52,393 nt of DNA from Bryobacterales bacterium. GTDB lineage: Bacteria; Acidobacteriota; Terriglobia; Bryobacterales; Bryobacteraceae. Positions 1-9,614 of the stretch are shown here, one piece after another. A model generated the notes under the pieces. It searched no databases. It saw nothing but the letters and a program-made list of their open reading frames with translations, and was not told the DNA's origin. A program made the position numbers and the translations under genes. Every line of letters begins with the position of its first letter. Within the stretch, counting starts at the first letter, position 1. The stretch spans positions 1 to 52,393 of the forward strand of contig CANFEY010000033.1 in NCBI GenBank assembly GCA_947446025.1, read 5' to 3'.

Positions 1-110
1 CACGGTGCGGCCAAGGTTCATCCCTCATGGTGTCAGCCTCGTGTTTCGTCTTCTGGTATTTCAAATCGCGGCAACTCAAAAGAGGCCTCAACCGCCTACT
101 CTTCAGTTAG

Positions 111-1834
111 TTGCCGTCGGCGTGTCGCGCGTTAGCCGGACACTACTGCATGGCCTTGACGGCCTTCGCCGCCTTTGCGCAGACACCGGTTGTAACCCAG
201 ATTACGAATAACTACAGCGGAATCAACTCGGGGAGCCTAGCTCAGGGGGCTATTTTCTTCGTAAAAGGGAGCAACTTAGCGGACCAGGAAACGACCTCGT
301 TGCAGAATGTTCCACTTCAAACAAATCTCAGAAGTGTGCAGATCCGCGTGGTTGTGTCAGGCACAACCACGTTTGCGCCGTTGTACTACGCCTTCAACGG
401 ACAATTGGCCGGAATCTTGCCCTCGAATACACCCGCGGGTACCGGAACCCTTGTCGTCATCAACAATGGCCGATCAAGCGCGCCAGCGGCCCTCACTGTT
501 GTAAGGAGCGCCTTCGGGATGTTGACACTCAACGGCGCTGGTACCGGCCCCGCAGCTGTCCACAATGATGCCTACGCGCTACTCGCCAGCAGCAATTCAA
601 CGAACCCTGGCAAGGCGGTCATTTTTTACGGCAGCGGTCTTGGAGCTACTGCGGGAAATGAGACCGTGGAGCAGACGGGTGCAAACGCATCCGGAGATCT
701 CACAACTATCCCGATCACCGTTACCATCGCGGGCGCACTATTTACCCCGGCTTGGATCAGATCAACATCGTCATACCGACGCTTGACACCTATGGGTGCG
801 AAGTCTCCGTCGTGATCGTTACCAACGGAGTGTCGGCAAACTCTGGCACTATCCCTGTCGCGCAGAGCGGTCTCACCTGTCCGCCTCCCACGGGTGGCGG
901 TGGCGGCGGTGGTGGTGGGGGCGGCAGTATCAACCCCACACAGAGCGAAATCGATTCCTTTATTGCCCGCGGCAGCTACGTTTCCGGAGGCCTAAGTTTC
1001 AACCGCAATAACTCGTACTCGACCACGGACGCGATCGGGGCAGGCGGAGTCACGGCAACTACAAACCTGACCAAAGCAGATGTCATCTATGGCCAGTTCA
1101 CCCGGCTGAGCGGGGCCGACTTGGGCAAGAGTCTCAGGGGCGAATTCCCTGCCGGCTTCCCCAACTTTAATCCGAATGTGGGGAGCTGCTCGGTCTACAC
1201 GATGCAGCAGATTCTGCAGAACCCATTCCCGGCGATCACCGCCTTGAATCTCGACGGAGGCGACCCGCTCCGGTCTGTGGGCCCCAACGGTTCGCAGAAT
1301 ATTTCTCGGCAGAGCAACCAGATCTCCGGGCCGACGTACGCTTCGGCGACCAACCTCCCGAATACCTACATCAGCCCTGGCAGCTATACCGTCAGCGGTC
1401 CCGGCGGCTCGCAGGTAGGGGCATTTTCGGGCTCCTTTAGCGTCGTTTCCGACTTTGTCATCTCCCAGCCGGAAACCGCCTTCCGCGTGATCAACCGCAG
1501 TTCACCGCTGACGGTCAGTTGGACGGGAGGTGCGCCGGGAACGGTTCTTACGATTCAGGGGCAAAGTCAAACGATCTCCGGCACCACAGTCGGCGGTGCC
1601 GGCTTCATCTGCATCGTGAATACCTCCGCCGGACAGTTCACGGTGCCTGCATCGGTCCTTTCGCAACTGCCCGCAAGTTCCTCCATCGGCGCTGGCGGCT
1701 TCAACTTTGTCACGCGCGGAGCCTTCATCATCCTCGCCCCCGGCGCGGGCGCACGCATCAATGCGCCGTCAGGAGTTGACATCATGACCCTGAACAACTT
1801 CTGGTCCTGGTCGTATACGCCGCAGTATCAATAG
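111..1834 (+). pseudogene. Frameshifted secreted TIGR03437-domain protein (copy 1 of 3)
   Basis: This reads as one gene in two frames. Frame one (111 to about 740) carries the AQ end of a signal peptide and a beta-rich N-terminal domain up to the FYGSGLG motif. Frame two (about 743 to 1834) resumes at YPGLDQINIVIP, followed by an 11-glycine linker and the C-terminal beta domain. Compared with the intact copy at 3625-5262, the stretch between VTI.G and PGLDQ is about 28 bases shorter, which breaks the frame. The signal peptide also looks damaged: the only starts are a TTG at 111 without a ribosome site and an ATG at 150 that would leave only about ten residues before the AQ site. The C-terminal half is still open for 360 codons, so the break may be recent or a sequence error. 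Function of the family is unknown; the proteins are probably exported. Confidence 0.7.
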
Positions 1835-1887
1835 CCACTCAACTTGAATCTGGTGTAGACTTTTTGCGCTCAATTAGGAGATCAGCC

Positions 1888-3567
1888 ATGAAATGCCCGG
1901 TTCTGCTGGTTTTTCTGTCCTGCGCCGTCGCCATGGCCCAAACGGTAACGGCGGTGCAGGATGGTGGGGCCTATACCAACAACATCGCGCAAGGTTCGGT
2001 CTTTGTCGTGAAGGGGACGGGCTTGAGCGGTGCCGGGTTCGTGCAAGCCACCGCGCCCATCTACCCGACCACGCTGAACAGCGTCCGAATCACGATGACG
2101 GCGGTGACGGGCGGGGCGGTGGTGAATCCGCTGATGGTCTACACCTACAACCTGAGCGGCGTGAACCAGCTTGCCGCTGTGCTGCCGTCCACTGCGGCGG
2201 TGGGCAATTACGATCTCCGCGTGATCAATGGGGCGGCAACCTCCGCTGCGTTCCGCACTGCGGTGCAGGCGCGCAAGCCGGGGATCGTGACCGCGGCCGG
2301 CGATGGGTCAGGTCCCGCTCAAGCGACTCTTAACGGTGAGCTGATCTTGCAGCGCACCTCGAATGTCGGCAAGATCGGCGACTTCGATACCCGTCCTGCT
2401 CGTCCTGGTGAGCGTGTGGACCTGTGGGGCACCGGCCTTGGTCCCGATGTCGCTTCCGATACCGGCGGCACATCCGGGAACCAAACCGCGGCTGCACAGA
2501 TCGTCGTGCTGGTGGATGGAACGTCAGTGACGCCGCTCTATGCTGGCCGTTCGTCGGGCTTTCCGGGCCTCGACCAGATCGTATTCAACCTGCCAGCCAA
2601 CGTCGCGCTCACTTGCGCCTTGAGTATTCAGGTTCGCGCGGGTGGCGTTCTGAGCAACCCGGTGACAATCGCGACCTCCACTGGCGAATCCTGCCCCGCG
2701 CCTCCCAGCGGTGGCGGGGGTGGCAGCCCCAACCTCACGTCCGCGGAAATCGACACTTTCGTGGCCCGCGGCTTTTACACCTCGGGGGGCGTGAGCCTTT
2801 TCAAAAGCACCACCTATAGCGCCGCTGGCGCTGTGACCCGAACCAACTCGATTTCCGGCCTCTTTACCCGAACCTCCGGCGCGGATCTTGGCCGGATGCT
2901 ACGCAATCAGTTGCCGCCCGGGTTCCCCATTCCTACGATAACGCCGGGGAACTGCTTGGTCTATAACAGCACCCAACTGGTGGACCCGTATCCTCTCATC
3001 ACGCGCAGCAACCTGGATGTAGGAGCGCAACTCACCGCCTCCGGACCCAACGGCACGCAGTCTGTTCCGCGGCGGACCAATCAGGTGGCCGGTCCTACTT
3101 ACGGCACGGCCAACGACTTCCCGAACACCTACGTGGTGCCAGGCCGGTACACATTGAGCGGCCCTGGAGGCACTCAGGTCGGTGCCTTCAGCGGAACGCT
3201 CGACGTGGTTCAAGACTTTGTGCTGACCAACCCTACGAATTTTGTGACGACGATTAACCGCAGCGTCCCATTAACGGTAAGCTGGAGCGGCGGCGATCCG
3301 AGCACCACGCTCACCATTCAAGGGGTCACCTTCGCAGGGGTGGTGACGACTGCGTTCCTGTGCATCGAAAGCGTCGGGGCCGGTCAATTCACCGTGCCTG
3401 CTTCGATCCTGTCGCAGATCCCGGCCACGCCTGCGGGAAGCTTGATTCCTGGGTCCTTCACTGTGACCGTGGCGGGTGCCGGCACGCGGCTTCCGACACC
3501 ATCGGGATTGGACCTGGCGACCGCTAATAACTTCTGGAACTGGCAATTCTCGCCGTCGTTCCAGTAG
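1888..3567 (+). CDS. Secreted TIGR03437-domain protein (copy 2)
   Basis: Predicted exported protein of 559 residues. I chose the ATG at 1888 because AGGAG lies 8 bases upstream and the next residues form a clear signal peptide ending AMAQ. The first half is a beta-rich domain with the features of the TIGR03437 family (LWGTGLGPD and FPGLDQIVFNLP around residues 180-240), then a five-glycine linker near residue 275. The second half (SAEIDTFVARGFYTSGG onwards) is shared with both neighbours and ends in NNFWNWQFSPSFQ. There is no catalytic motif. The family is abundant in Solibacter-type Acidobacteriota and its role is unknown; an adhesive or surface-binding role is a guess. Its first half differs more from copies 1 and 3 than they do from each other. 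Confidence 0.85.
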   Translation: MKCPVLLVFLSCAVAMAQTVTAVQDGGAYTNNIAQGSVFVVKGTGLSGAGFVQATAPIYPTTLNSVRITMTAVTGGAVVNPLMVYTYNLSGVNQLAAVLPSTAAVGNYDLRVINGAATSAAFRTAVQARKPGIVTAAGDGSGPAQATLNGELILQRTSNVGKIGDFDTRPARPGERVDLWGTGLGPDVASDTGGTSGNQTAAAQIVVLVDGTSVTPLYAGRSSGFPGLDQIVFNLPANVALTCALSIQVRAGGVLSNPVTIATSTGESCPAPPSGGGGGSPNLTSAEIDTFVARGFYTSGGVSLFKSTTYSAAGAVTRTNSISGLFTRTSGADLGRMLRNQLPPGFPIPTITPGNCLVYNSTQLVDPYPLITRSNLDVGAQLTASGPNGTQSVPRRTNQVAGPTYGTANDFPNTYVVPGRYTLSGPGGTQVGAFSGTLDVVQDFVLTNPTNFVTTINRSVPLTVSWSGGDPSTTLTIQGVTFAGVVTTAFLCIESVGAGQFTVPASILSQIPATPAGSLIPGSFTVTVAGAGTRLPTPSGLDLATANNFWNWQFSPSFQ

Positions 3568-3624
3568 CGGCTACTGTTTTGGAGGGTCATTGCCGATCCA
3601 TATTTTGGCTCAAGGAGCGAAATT

Positions 3625-5262
3625 TTGAAACGCATTGTTGCCCTTCTGGCTTTTTCGGCGACCGCGGCTTTCGCGCAGCCGCCTGTGATTACCGAGATTC
3701 TGAATAACTACAGCCTCGCGAACTCCGGCACCGTGGCGCAGGGGGCGATTTTCATCGTCAAGGGGACCAACCTTTCGGACTTTACCACCGGCTTACAGGA
3801 AATCCCCCTGGACACCACCCTGCAAGGCGTCCACATGGTGGTCACCGTGGCCGGTGTCACCACCTTCGCGCCCATGTATTACGTCCTGCCGCAGCAGCTC
3901 GCAGGCATCCTGCCGTCGGCCACGCCGGTGGGCAACGGGACGCTGGTGATCCGCAACAACGGCAAGAACAGCGCACCGACGCCCATCACCGTGGTCCGCA
4001 GTGCGTTCGGCGTGCTGACAGTGAGCGGCGCAGGATCCGGCAGCGCGCGCGTGCAGGATGCGAGCCAGGGCTATCAGGAGCTGCTCTCCACTCGCTCCAC
4101 CAATCCGGGAAACTTTCTGGTCTTCTACGGCAGCGGCGTGGGACCGGTGAGCGGCGACGAAACCATCCGGCAAGTGCAGACGGATCTCACCGGAATTGCC
4201 ACAACAGTGACCATCGGCGGCAGGCCCGCCCAGGTATTCTACCGCGGCCGCACGGCGTTCCCCGGACTTGACCAGATCAACGTGCAGGTGCCGACCTTGG
4301 ACGCGGCGAGCTACGGATGCTCCGTGCCGGTGGTCATCACCACCAACGGCGTGCAGGCGAACTCTACCACTATCCCCGTTGCCCAGAGCGGAGCCACTTG
4401 CTCGGTGACGGGCGGGTCAGGCACCGCACCCACGCAGCAGGAGATCGACCGCTGGACATCCGCAGGTAGCTTCACTAACGGCACCCTCAGCTTGACGCGC
4501 ACCACGCAGTATTCCGTCACAGAAGCGCTTCCCGGCGTCCCCGGAGGCACCACCATTACCAAGACCGACGGCTTCGAAGCGGCGTTCAACCGGGCCTCGG
4601 GCGACATCGGCCGCTACCTCAGAGGTGACACGCAGCCCGGGCTCGGAGCATGCGTCGTGAATCGCACTGCGGCTTCCCCGGCGTGGACGCTGGTGCCTTT
4701 GGATGCTGGCCCCTCGGTCACGGTCAGCGGACCCGGTACGTTCCAGACTGCCGCGCGCAGCGGCTTGCTCTATGTGGCTCGGCCCCCCGGCCCGTTCTTA
4801 AGCGCGGGGCGGTATACGTTCAACAGCTCCGGCGGACCCGCGGTGAGCGCCTTCAGCGGCACTCTGGACGTGGCGCAGGAACTGATCGTCACCAATCCGG
4901 ACGATTTCAAGTTGATCGTGCGCGGCGGGGGCGTTACCGTGCGCTGGACCGGCGGCGATCCCGCTCTCCCCATGCAAATCACCGGCAGCAGCATCCCCAT
5001 CAACGCCGATGGCACGCAGGGCGCGGCCGTCAGCTTCCTGTGCCTAGCCAACGCGGCGGATGGCCGCTTCACGTTCCCGGCGAACATCCTTTCACAGCTG
5101 CCCGCTTCGGGTTCCTTCAGCGGCGCCGCATTCACTCTCTTGTTGCGCGGGTCCTTCACCGTGACCGCCGTGGGCAAAGGCTCACGCCTAGCCGCCCCCG
5201 GTCTCGACTACCTGGTGGCCAACAATTCCTGGACCTGGTCCGTCGCCACCGAATACCGTTAG
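3625..5262 (+). CDS. Secreted TIGR03437-domain protein (copy 3, intact)
   Basis: Predicted exported protein of 545 residues starting at a TTG with AAGGAG 7 bases upstream. The signal peptide is MKRIVALLAFSATAAFAQ. The N-terminal domain (about 20-250) carries FYGSGVGPVSG and FPGLDQINVQVP, the signature of TIGR03437. A short GGSGTA linker follows, then the same C-terminal beta domain as in the two upstream copies, ending in NNSWTWSVATEYR. It lies 57 bases after copy 2 and is closest to copy 1 (ITNNYSG versus ILNNYSL, VVRSAFG in both). The array most likely arose by tandem duplication. No enzymatic residues are recognised. Confidence 0.87.
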   Translation: MKRIVALLAFSATAAFAQPPVITEILNNYSLANSGTVAQGAIFIVKGTNLSDFTTGLQEIPLDTTLQGVHMVVTVAGVTTFAPMYYVLPQQLAGILPSATPVGNGTLVIRNNGKNSAPTPITVVRSAFGVLTVSGAGSGSARVQDASQGYQELLSTRSTNPGNFLVFYGSGVGPVSGDETIRQVQTDLTGIATTVTIGGRPAQVFYRGRTAFPGLDQINVQVPTLDAASYGCSVPVVITTNGVQANSTTIPVAQSGATCSVTGGSGTAPTQQEIDRWTSAGSFTNGTLSLTRTTQYSVTEALPGVPGGTTITKTDGFEAAFNRASGDIGRYLRGDTQPGLGACVVNRTAASPAWTLVPLDAGPSVTVSGPGTFQTAARSGLLYVARPPGPFLSAGRYTFNSSGGPAVSAFSGTLDVAQELIVTNPDDFKLIVRGGGVTVRWTGGDPALPMQITGSSIPINADGTQGAAVSFLCLANAADGRFTFPANILSQLPASGSFSGAAFTLLLRGSFTVTAVGKGSRLAAPGLDYLVANNSWTWSVATEYR

Positions 5263-5266
5263 TCTG

Positions 5267-5761
5267 CTACTTCTTCGGCGGAAACTTGTCGATCGCCTTC
5301 TTCACCATGTCATCCAGCTTACCGGCCACCTTCGCCGGGTCCTTCTCGTCCTCGGTGACAATCGCGCGCCACACCAGCTCACGCGTAGCCACTAAATCGA
5401 TGGTGAGCGTGCCTTCGGTGTACTTGGTCCGCACAATCCGCCGCTGCCGCCCCAGCCGTCCGGCAGGGATCGCCGTAGCCTCCGTCCGCTGCGCCGCGCC
5501 CAGCGTGTAGCGGACCGTCAGATCCGCCTGCCCCGTTACTTCCGTGAGTTTTTTCGCAGTGAGGCGCGTGCGCAGTTCGCTTTCGATGTTCTTCTTGACG
5601 ATGTCGTTGTTCAGCGCCGGAGCCTTCGCATTCACCTCGCCCATGCCGATGCGGAACGTTTTGTAGTTGCCGAAGTTAGCCGATTCGTCGAATTCCACCT
5701 CGACGTCCTGGGCGTGTACCAAAGGCGTACATAGCAGCGCGAAAGCTAGAAGCGTCTTCAT
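5267..5761 (-). CDS. DUF4136-like secreted protein
   Basis: A 164-residue protein with a signal peptide (MKTLLAFALLCTPLVHAQ). It resembles the DUF4136 family: a FDESANFGNYKTFRI opening, a central region predicting an alternating beta/helix fold (IESELRTRLTAKKLTEV, DLTVRYTLGA), and a conserved end with DDMVKKAIDKFPP. Members are periplasmic or outer-membrane-associated proteins of unknown function. No proper lipobox cysteine is seen, so I expect a soluble periplasmic protein. The start lies 4 bases after the stop of the U32 gene upstream on the same strand and its ribosome site (AGGAG) overlaps that stop, so the two are probably translated together. Confidence 0.8.
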   Translation of the reverse strand: MKTLLAFALLCTPLVHAQDVEVEFDESANFGNYKTFRIGMGEVNAKAPALNNDIVKKNIESELRTRLTAKKLTEVTGQADLTVRYTLGAAQRTEATAIPAGRLGRQRRIVRTKYTEGTLTIDLVATRELVWRAIVTEDEKDPAKVAGKLDDMVKKAIDKFPPKK

Positions 5762-5765
5762 GCTC

Positions 5766-8198
5766 CTATTGAAGCACGGTGAAGAGCGCGGAGCCAGCGG
5801 GTACGTACAGGCTACCCTGGGTGGTCCCTTCCGGAGCCAGCTGCTTCAATCGCCGCGCCAGTTCGGCGGGCTTGGAGCCGGTCAGGCACTCCGCGAAGGC
5901 TCCTGCGATTTCCGCCACGCGGTCCGCGGGCTCATGCACGAATTCGAGCCGGAAGTGGCGGATGCCCGCCGCCAGCCAATCGCCGAGGTGCGCGCTAGCC
6001 TCCTGCGCCTCCGCTCCGAAGACCGTGTTGCGGCAGCCCACATCGGCGATCACCGCGTGTGCCCGGCCAGCGGTGTCGCGCAGCGCTACTTGGTGCTTTT
6101 CGCACGGCCGGCCGCAGTCCTTGTAGCTAGTGCCCGTGGAGAGGAAGCGGCAGAATACGCAATGCTCGGTGTGGAAAACTGGCAGGTGATGGTAAGCGAT
6201 AACCTCGATGCGATGCGCTCCGGCATGGCGCGCGAGTTCGGTGATCTGCGCCGCGTTGAGGTCGTGCGTAGGCGTCAGGCGGCGGAGACCGGCATTGAGC
6301 AGCAGCTCGGTCGAGATCGCGTTGGCGGCGTTTAGGCTGAAGTCGCCATCCATCACCGAACCCTGTAACGTGGACATGAGTCCGGCAGGCCGAACCAATA
6401 TGGGCACATCGCAGCGGCGCAGGAAGTCGGCGATCTTCTCTTCGCCGGGTTTGAGCACACGCGGGCTGGCCACGCGGGCTTCAATACCAGCAGCCTTCAC
6501 CCGTTCGACCGACGGCTTGAGCCCATACAGGTCCAGATAGTCGAGCGTGATGCTCGCGGGCCGCGCCTCCAGCGCCGCGTCGAGCTGCGCGGGCATACGG
6601 ACTAGCAGATGCAATCGCGCAGCCGCCGGTTCGGTGGCATGCGGTTCCGGCCAGTGCGGCTCATGCAGCCCAAGGCGCGGTGAGCGGGCCTGCACGGCTT
6701 GCAGTTGCTCAACGGCCTGCCGCCGCAGCTGATTCAGCATCGATGGCGGCGCGTATGGGTGGCCGCCCAACGTGAGTTCCACTTCTCCCAGCTCGTAAGG
6801 CGTGTTGCCGAGCCGCCCCAACTGGTCCCGCAGCATCTGCGCATCCAGCGTCCGGTTCTGCGCCGAATCCAGCGGTGCATCGGAGGTAACGGTCACCGTC
6901 GTGTTGGGCAGCTTCCAGATCGTGTTGAGCGATTGCCCGGCGTAAGCCGTCACCGCAACGTCCACGCGCTGCTTCGCGACGGGATTCGTCGCGGCGGTGT
7001 ACGGTTTCGCAAGCTTCGCGATGTCCGGATCGTCCGTGCGCCACACCAGATCGCCCGCGCGGATACGGCTCGGGTTGATAGCCCCGTTGGCAAAGGCGAG
7101 CTCCGCCTGCCCGCGTTGCAGCGTGCGAACTTCGTAGACGCGCCCGCCCTCTTCGTGTTCCTGTGGACTTCGCCAGTCGGCAGCGTCGAACACGATCCCG
7201 TCGCCGGGCTTCACTGCGTGGCGCATGTCGATGGTCACGGATTGCGCCGTAGCCCGGACCACGCGCCCCACTTCCACGCCCCGGTGCCGAGGCGCGCGTC
7301 CCCGCACCACCGTCTGATGATTCGTGCCCTCGAGAAACCACGGACCAAGGCCGCGCGAGTAGACCTGCTCCAAAGCATCCCCATACCGAGCCGCGACCGT
7401 CAGGGCGCCGTCCACCGCCTCCCGATACGCCCGCGTCGTCAGCGCAACGTAATCCGCGTCCTTGTAACGCCCCTCGATCTTTAGCGCGGAAATTCCGATC
7501 TTCATGATCTCCGGAATCTGCTCCAGCGCGTACAAATCCCCCGGCGAGAGCAAGTATCGAGCATCCCCCAGCGGCTCCACCCGCCCATCCACGACCATCT
7601 CATACGGCAATCGGCAAGCCTGCGCGCACTGCCCGCGATTCGCGCTGCGCCCACCCCAAGCCTCCGACGAAAAACATTGGCCGGAGTAGGAAACACACAA
7701 CGCCCCGTGGCAGAAAATCTCCAACTCGACGTCGGTTTCCTCGCGGATCTCCGCGATGTTTTCGAGTGACAACTCGCGCGCCAGAATCAGCCGGTCCACC
7801 CCCAGCGCCTGTGCATGCCGGGCCCCCGCAGCGTCGGTAATGCTCATCTGCGTGCTGCCGTGAATCGCCAGCCCCGGTGCGATCTCGCGAGCCATCTTCA
7901 CCGCCGCCCAATCCTGCACGATGATAGCGTCGGCCCCGGCCTCTGCAATTGCCGCCAGCCCCCGGGCCGCCTCGCGCAATTCGTTATCGAAGATCAGCGT
8001 GTTGAAAGTGACGTAGCCCTTCACGCCGCGCGTGTGCAGCGTCCGCAGGGCTTCCGGCAGCTCCGCCAGCGTGAATCCTGACTTGGCGCGCGCAGTGAAG
8101 TGCGAAAGGCCGAAGTATACGGCGTCCGCCCCGGCCTCGACGGCGGCGCGCAATTGCGGCCAATGGCCGGCGGGACTTTTGATTTCGGGTTTTTGCAC
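5766..8198 (-). CDS. U32 family peptidase-like protein (RlhA/TrhP type)
   Basis: An 810-residue protein starting at GTG. The N-terminal 300 residues are a classic U32 fold: KSPAGHWPQLRAAVEAGADAVYFG, IVQDWA, the cysteine-rich segment ELEIFCHGALCVSYSGQCFSS and GQCAQACRLPYE. The middle resembles the DUF3656 region and the C-terminal third has a second cysteine cluster (TEHCVFCRF, DCGRPCEKH). Although named peptidases, characterised bacterial U32 proteins of this layout (RlhA, TrhP/TrhO-linked) support RNA hydroxylation, so 23S rRNA or tRNA modification is a better guess than proteolysis; which one cannot be decided here. It is longer than RlhA (about 650), from the extra C-terminal part. It is first in a two-gene unit with the DUF4136 gene. 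Confidence 0.85.
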   Translation of the reverse strand: MQKPEIKSPAGHWPQLRAAVEAGADAVYFGLSHFTARAKSGFTLAELPEALRTLHTRGVKGYVTFNTLIFDNELREAARGLAAIAEAGADAIIVQDWAAVKMAREIAPGLAIHGSTQMSITDAAGARHAQALGVDRLILARELSLENIAEIREETDVELEIFCHGALCVSYSGQCFSSEAWGGRSANRGQCAQACRLPYEMVVDGRVEPLGDARYLLSPGDLYALEQIPEIMKIGISALKIEGRYKDADYVALTTRAYREAVDGALTVAARYGDALEQVYSRGLGPWFLEGTNHQTVVRGRAPRHRGVEVGRVVRATAQSVTIDMRHAVKPGDGIVFDAADWRSPQEHEEGGRVYEVRTLQRGQAELAFANGAINPSRIRAGDLVWRTDDPDIAKLAKPYTAATNPVAKQRVDVAVTAYAGQSLNTIWKLPNTTVTVTSDAPLDSAQNRTLDAQMLRDQLGRLGNTPYELGEVELTLGGHPYAPPSMLNQLRRQAVEQLQAVQARSPRLGLHEPHWPEPHATEPAAARLHLLVRMPAQLDAALEARPASITLDYLDLYGLKPSVERVKAAGIEARVASPRVLKPGEEKIADFLRRCDVPILVRPAGLMSTLQGSVMDGDFSLNAANAISTELLLNAGLRRLTPTHDLNAAQITELARHAGAHRIEVIAYHHLPVFHTEHCVFCRFLSTGTSYKDCGRPCEKHQVALRDTAGRAHAVIADVGCRNTVFGAEAQEASAHLGDWLAAGIRHFRLEFVHEPADRVAEIAGAFAECLTGSKPAELARRLKQLAPEGTTQGSLYVPAGSALFTVLQ

Positions 8199-8238
8199 TG
8201 CTTACTTCATTGTCGCGCGTTACGGTACACTCTAGCTT

Positions 8239-8523
8239 ATGACTTTCGCCGTCACTATCGACTACGGTCCCGACAAAGCCAAGATCGACGAATTCCGTCC
8301 GCCCCATCGCGAGTACCTGCGCGAGCTGATCACCAAGGACATCCTGGTGATCGCCGGCCCGTTCATCGACAACTCCGGCGGTTTCATCGTGTACAACGCG
8401 GAAAACGAAGCCGACGTGGAAGCGATCATCAAAGCCGACCCCTTCTACAAGTGCGGCGTGTTCCAGACGTGGAAAATCCGCCCGTGGAAGATCGTCATGG
8501 CGAACCGCGAACTGCTGCCGTAA
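8239..8523 (+). CDS. YciI-like protein, copy 1
   Basis: A 94-residue YciI/YCII-domain protein. Visible family features are the short ferredoxin-like fold, the H in RPPHREYLREL, the GPFIDNSGGFIVYNAENEADVEAII core and DPFYKCGVFQTWKIRPW. YciI proteins are small dimeric enzymes or binding proteins; a conserved His-Asp pair is thought to act in catalysis, but substrates are mostly unknown. It starts 40 bases from the divergent U32 gene and is followed 8 bases later by a second copy, so the pair is probably one transcript. Confidence 0.88.
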   Translation: MTFAVTIDYGPDKAKIDEFRPPHREYLRELITKDILVIAGPFIDNSGGFIVYNAENEADVEAIIKADPFYKCGVFQTWKIRPWKIVMANRELLP

Positions 8524-8531
8524 CTGCCTTT

Positions 8532-8816
8532 ATGGTGTACGCCGCGATCATCGATTACGGGCCAGACATCGCGAAGATCGCGGAATTCCGTCCGGCGCAC
8601 CGCGAATATCTGCGCGATCTCATCAGCCAGAACAAGCTGGTGATTTCCGGGCCATTCGTCGACGACTCCGGCGGCCTGCTCGTCTACAACGCCGAAACCG
8701 AGGCCGACGTGGACGCAATCATTAAATCCGACCCCTTCTATAAATGTGGCGTTTTCAAAACGTGGACGATCCGTCCGTGGAAGATCGTCATGGCGAACCG
8801 GGAGTTGCTGCCGTAG
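8532..8816 (+). CDS. YciI-like protein, copy 2
   Basis: Also 94 residues and clearly a tandem duplicate of the gene just upstream: the order of residues is nearly collinear and the last residues (WKIVMANRELLP) are identical. I use the ATG at 8532, which gives exactly the same length as copy 1. Differences are conservative and spread out (for example ITKDILVIAGPFID versus ISQNKLVISGPFVD), so both copies look to be under selection. They may form a heterodimer; that is inference. Confidence 0.87.
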   Translation: MVYAAIIDYGPDIAKIAEFRPAHREYLRDLISQNKLVISGPFVDDSGGLLVYNAETEADVDAIIKSDPFYKCGVFKTWTIRPWKIVMANRELLP

Positions 8817-8825
8817 AGTAAGAGC

Positions 8826-9332
8826 ATGGCCACCGAAACCGCCATCCCGCTAGCTCAGTATCTTTCCACTGCCTACGAGCCGGACTGCGATTACGTGGAC
8901 GGTGAAATCGAGGCGCGCAATGTGGGCGAACGAACGCACGCGAGGTTGCAGCTGAAGGTCGGCTCCTACTTGCTGACCCACTATGAGAGCGCAGGCTTTT
9001 CTGTATTCACTGAGATCCGCGTTCGCGTGACCCCCAGCCGGTTTCGTATCCCCGATGTTTGCGCGACCATTGGCGATCCGGGCGAGGAAGTTCTCACGAA
9101 ACCTCCCTTTCTCTGCGTCGAGATTCTTTCGCCGGAAGACCGAATGAGCCGGCTCGAAGTGCGAATTCAGGACTACCTTCAGATGGGCGTTCCCAACGTG
9201 TGGGTGGTCGACCCCCTTACTCGGCAAGCATGCCTTTCGACCGCGGCGGACGGGTTGCGCGAAATCAAGACCGGCGTGCTCCAGACTGAAAATCCGGTTG
9301 TGGAAATGCCTCTCGCCGGACTCTGGGGCTGA
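8826..9332 (+). CDS. Uma2 family nuclease-like protein (DUF820)
   Basis: A 168-residue protein with the PD-(D/E)XK fold features of the Uma2/DUF820 family: YEPDCDYVDGEIEARNVGE at the N-terminus, FRIPDVCAT (the active-site Asp) and FLCVEILSPEDR (the E-x-L element), then MGVPNVWVVDP. The family is widely amplified in cyanobacteria and Acidobacteriota; a nuclease activity is predicted from the fold, but the role is not established. It starts 9 bases after the second YciI gene, so it may share its transcript. Confidence 0.85.
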   Translation: MATETAIPLAQYLSTAYEPDCDYVDGEIEARNVGERTHARLQLKVGSYLLTHYESAGFSVFTEIRVRVTPSRFRIPDVCATIGDPGEEVLTKPPFLCVEILSPEDRMSRLEVRIQDYLQMGVPNVWVVDPLTRQACLSTAADGLREIKTGVLQTENPVVEMPLAGLWG

Positions 9333-9390
9333 GCGCATACAGTCAAGCGGATGGGTTGCATCGAGCAAGTTGCTCCGCGATGATGTGTCC

Positions 9391-9591
9391 ATGTTTCTGC
9401 CCCGTACGCCCGAAGAAGAGTCCGCTAACGCCAGAAATATGTGGGAAGGGATCGTTGCTGTTGGCTGTTTTGCTGTGGGGTAAATTACCTACGAAGCGGT
9501 TTCGTGGCTCGGCGTATTTATCGGGCTGGTCGGGTTCGTGGACTGGTGGATATCCTCTAGCCGATATCACGAACGACGCGGGAATCGTTAG
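9391..9591 (+). pseudogene. Possible decayed small membrane protein with in-frame TAA
   Basis: This fills the 282-base gap between the Uma2 gene and fdsD. From ATG 9391 one frame reads MFLPRTPEEESANARN, then MWEGIVAVGCFAVG, a TAA at 9481-9483, and continues in the same frame as ITYEAVSWLGVFIGLVGFVDWWIS before a stop at 9589. The part after the stop looks like a transmembrane helix followed by a charged tail. Suppressing the single stop gives a plausible 66-residue two-helix membrane protein. No homologue is recognised and no ribosome site is obvious, so it may be noise. Confidence 0.3.
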
Positions 9592-9614
9592 CGAACTCGT
9601 ACTACCGGACATTG

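Noticed and set aside
25-40. Another GGTGTCAGACACC repeat at the window start (ATGGTGTCAG)
   Set aside because: Only the left half matches; the right arm GACACC is absent.
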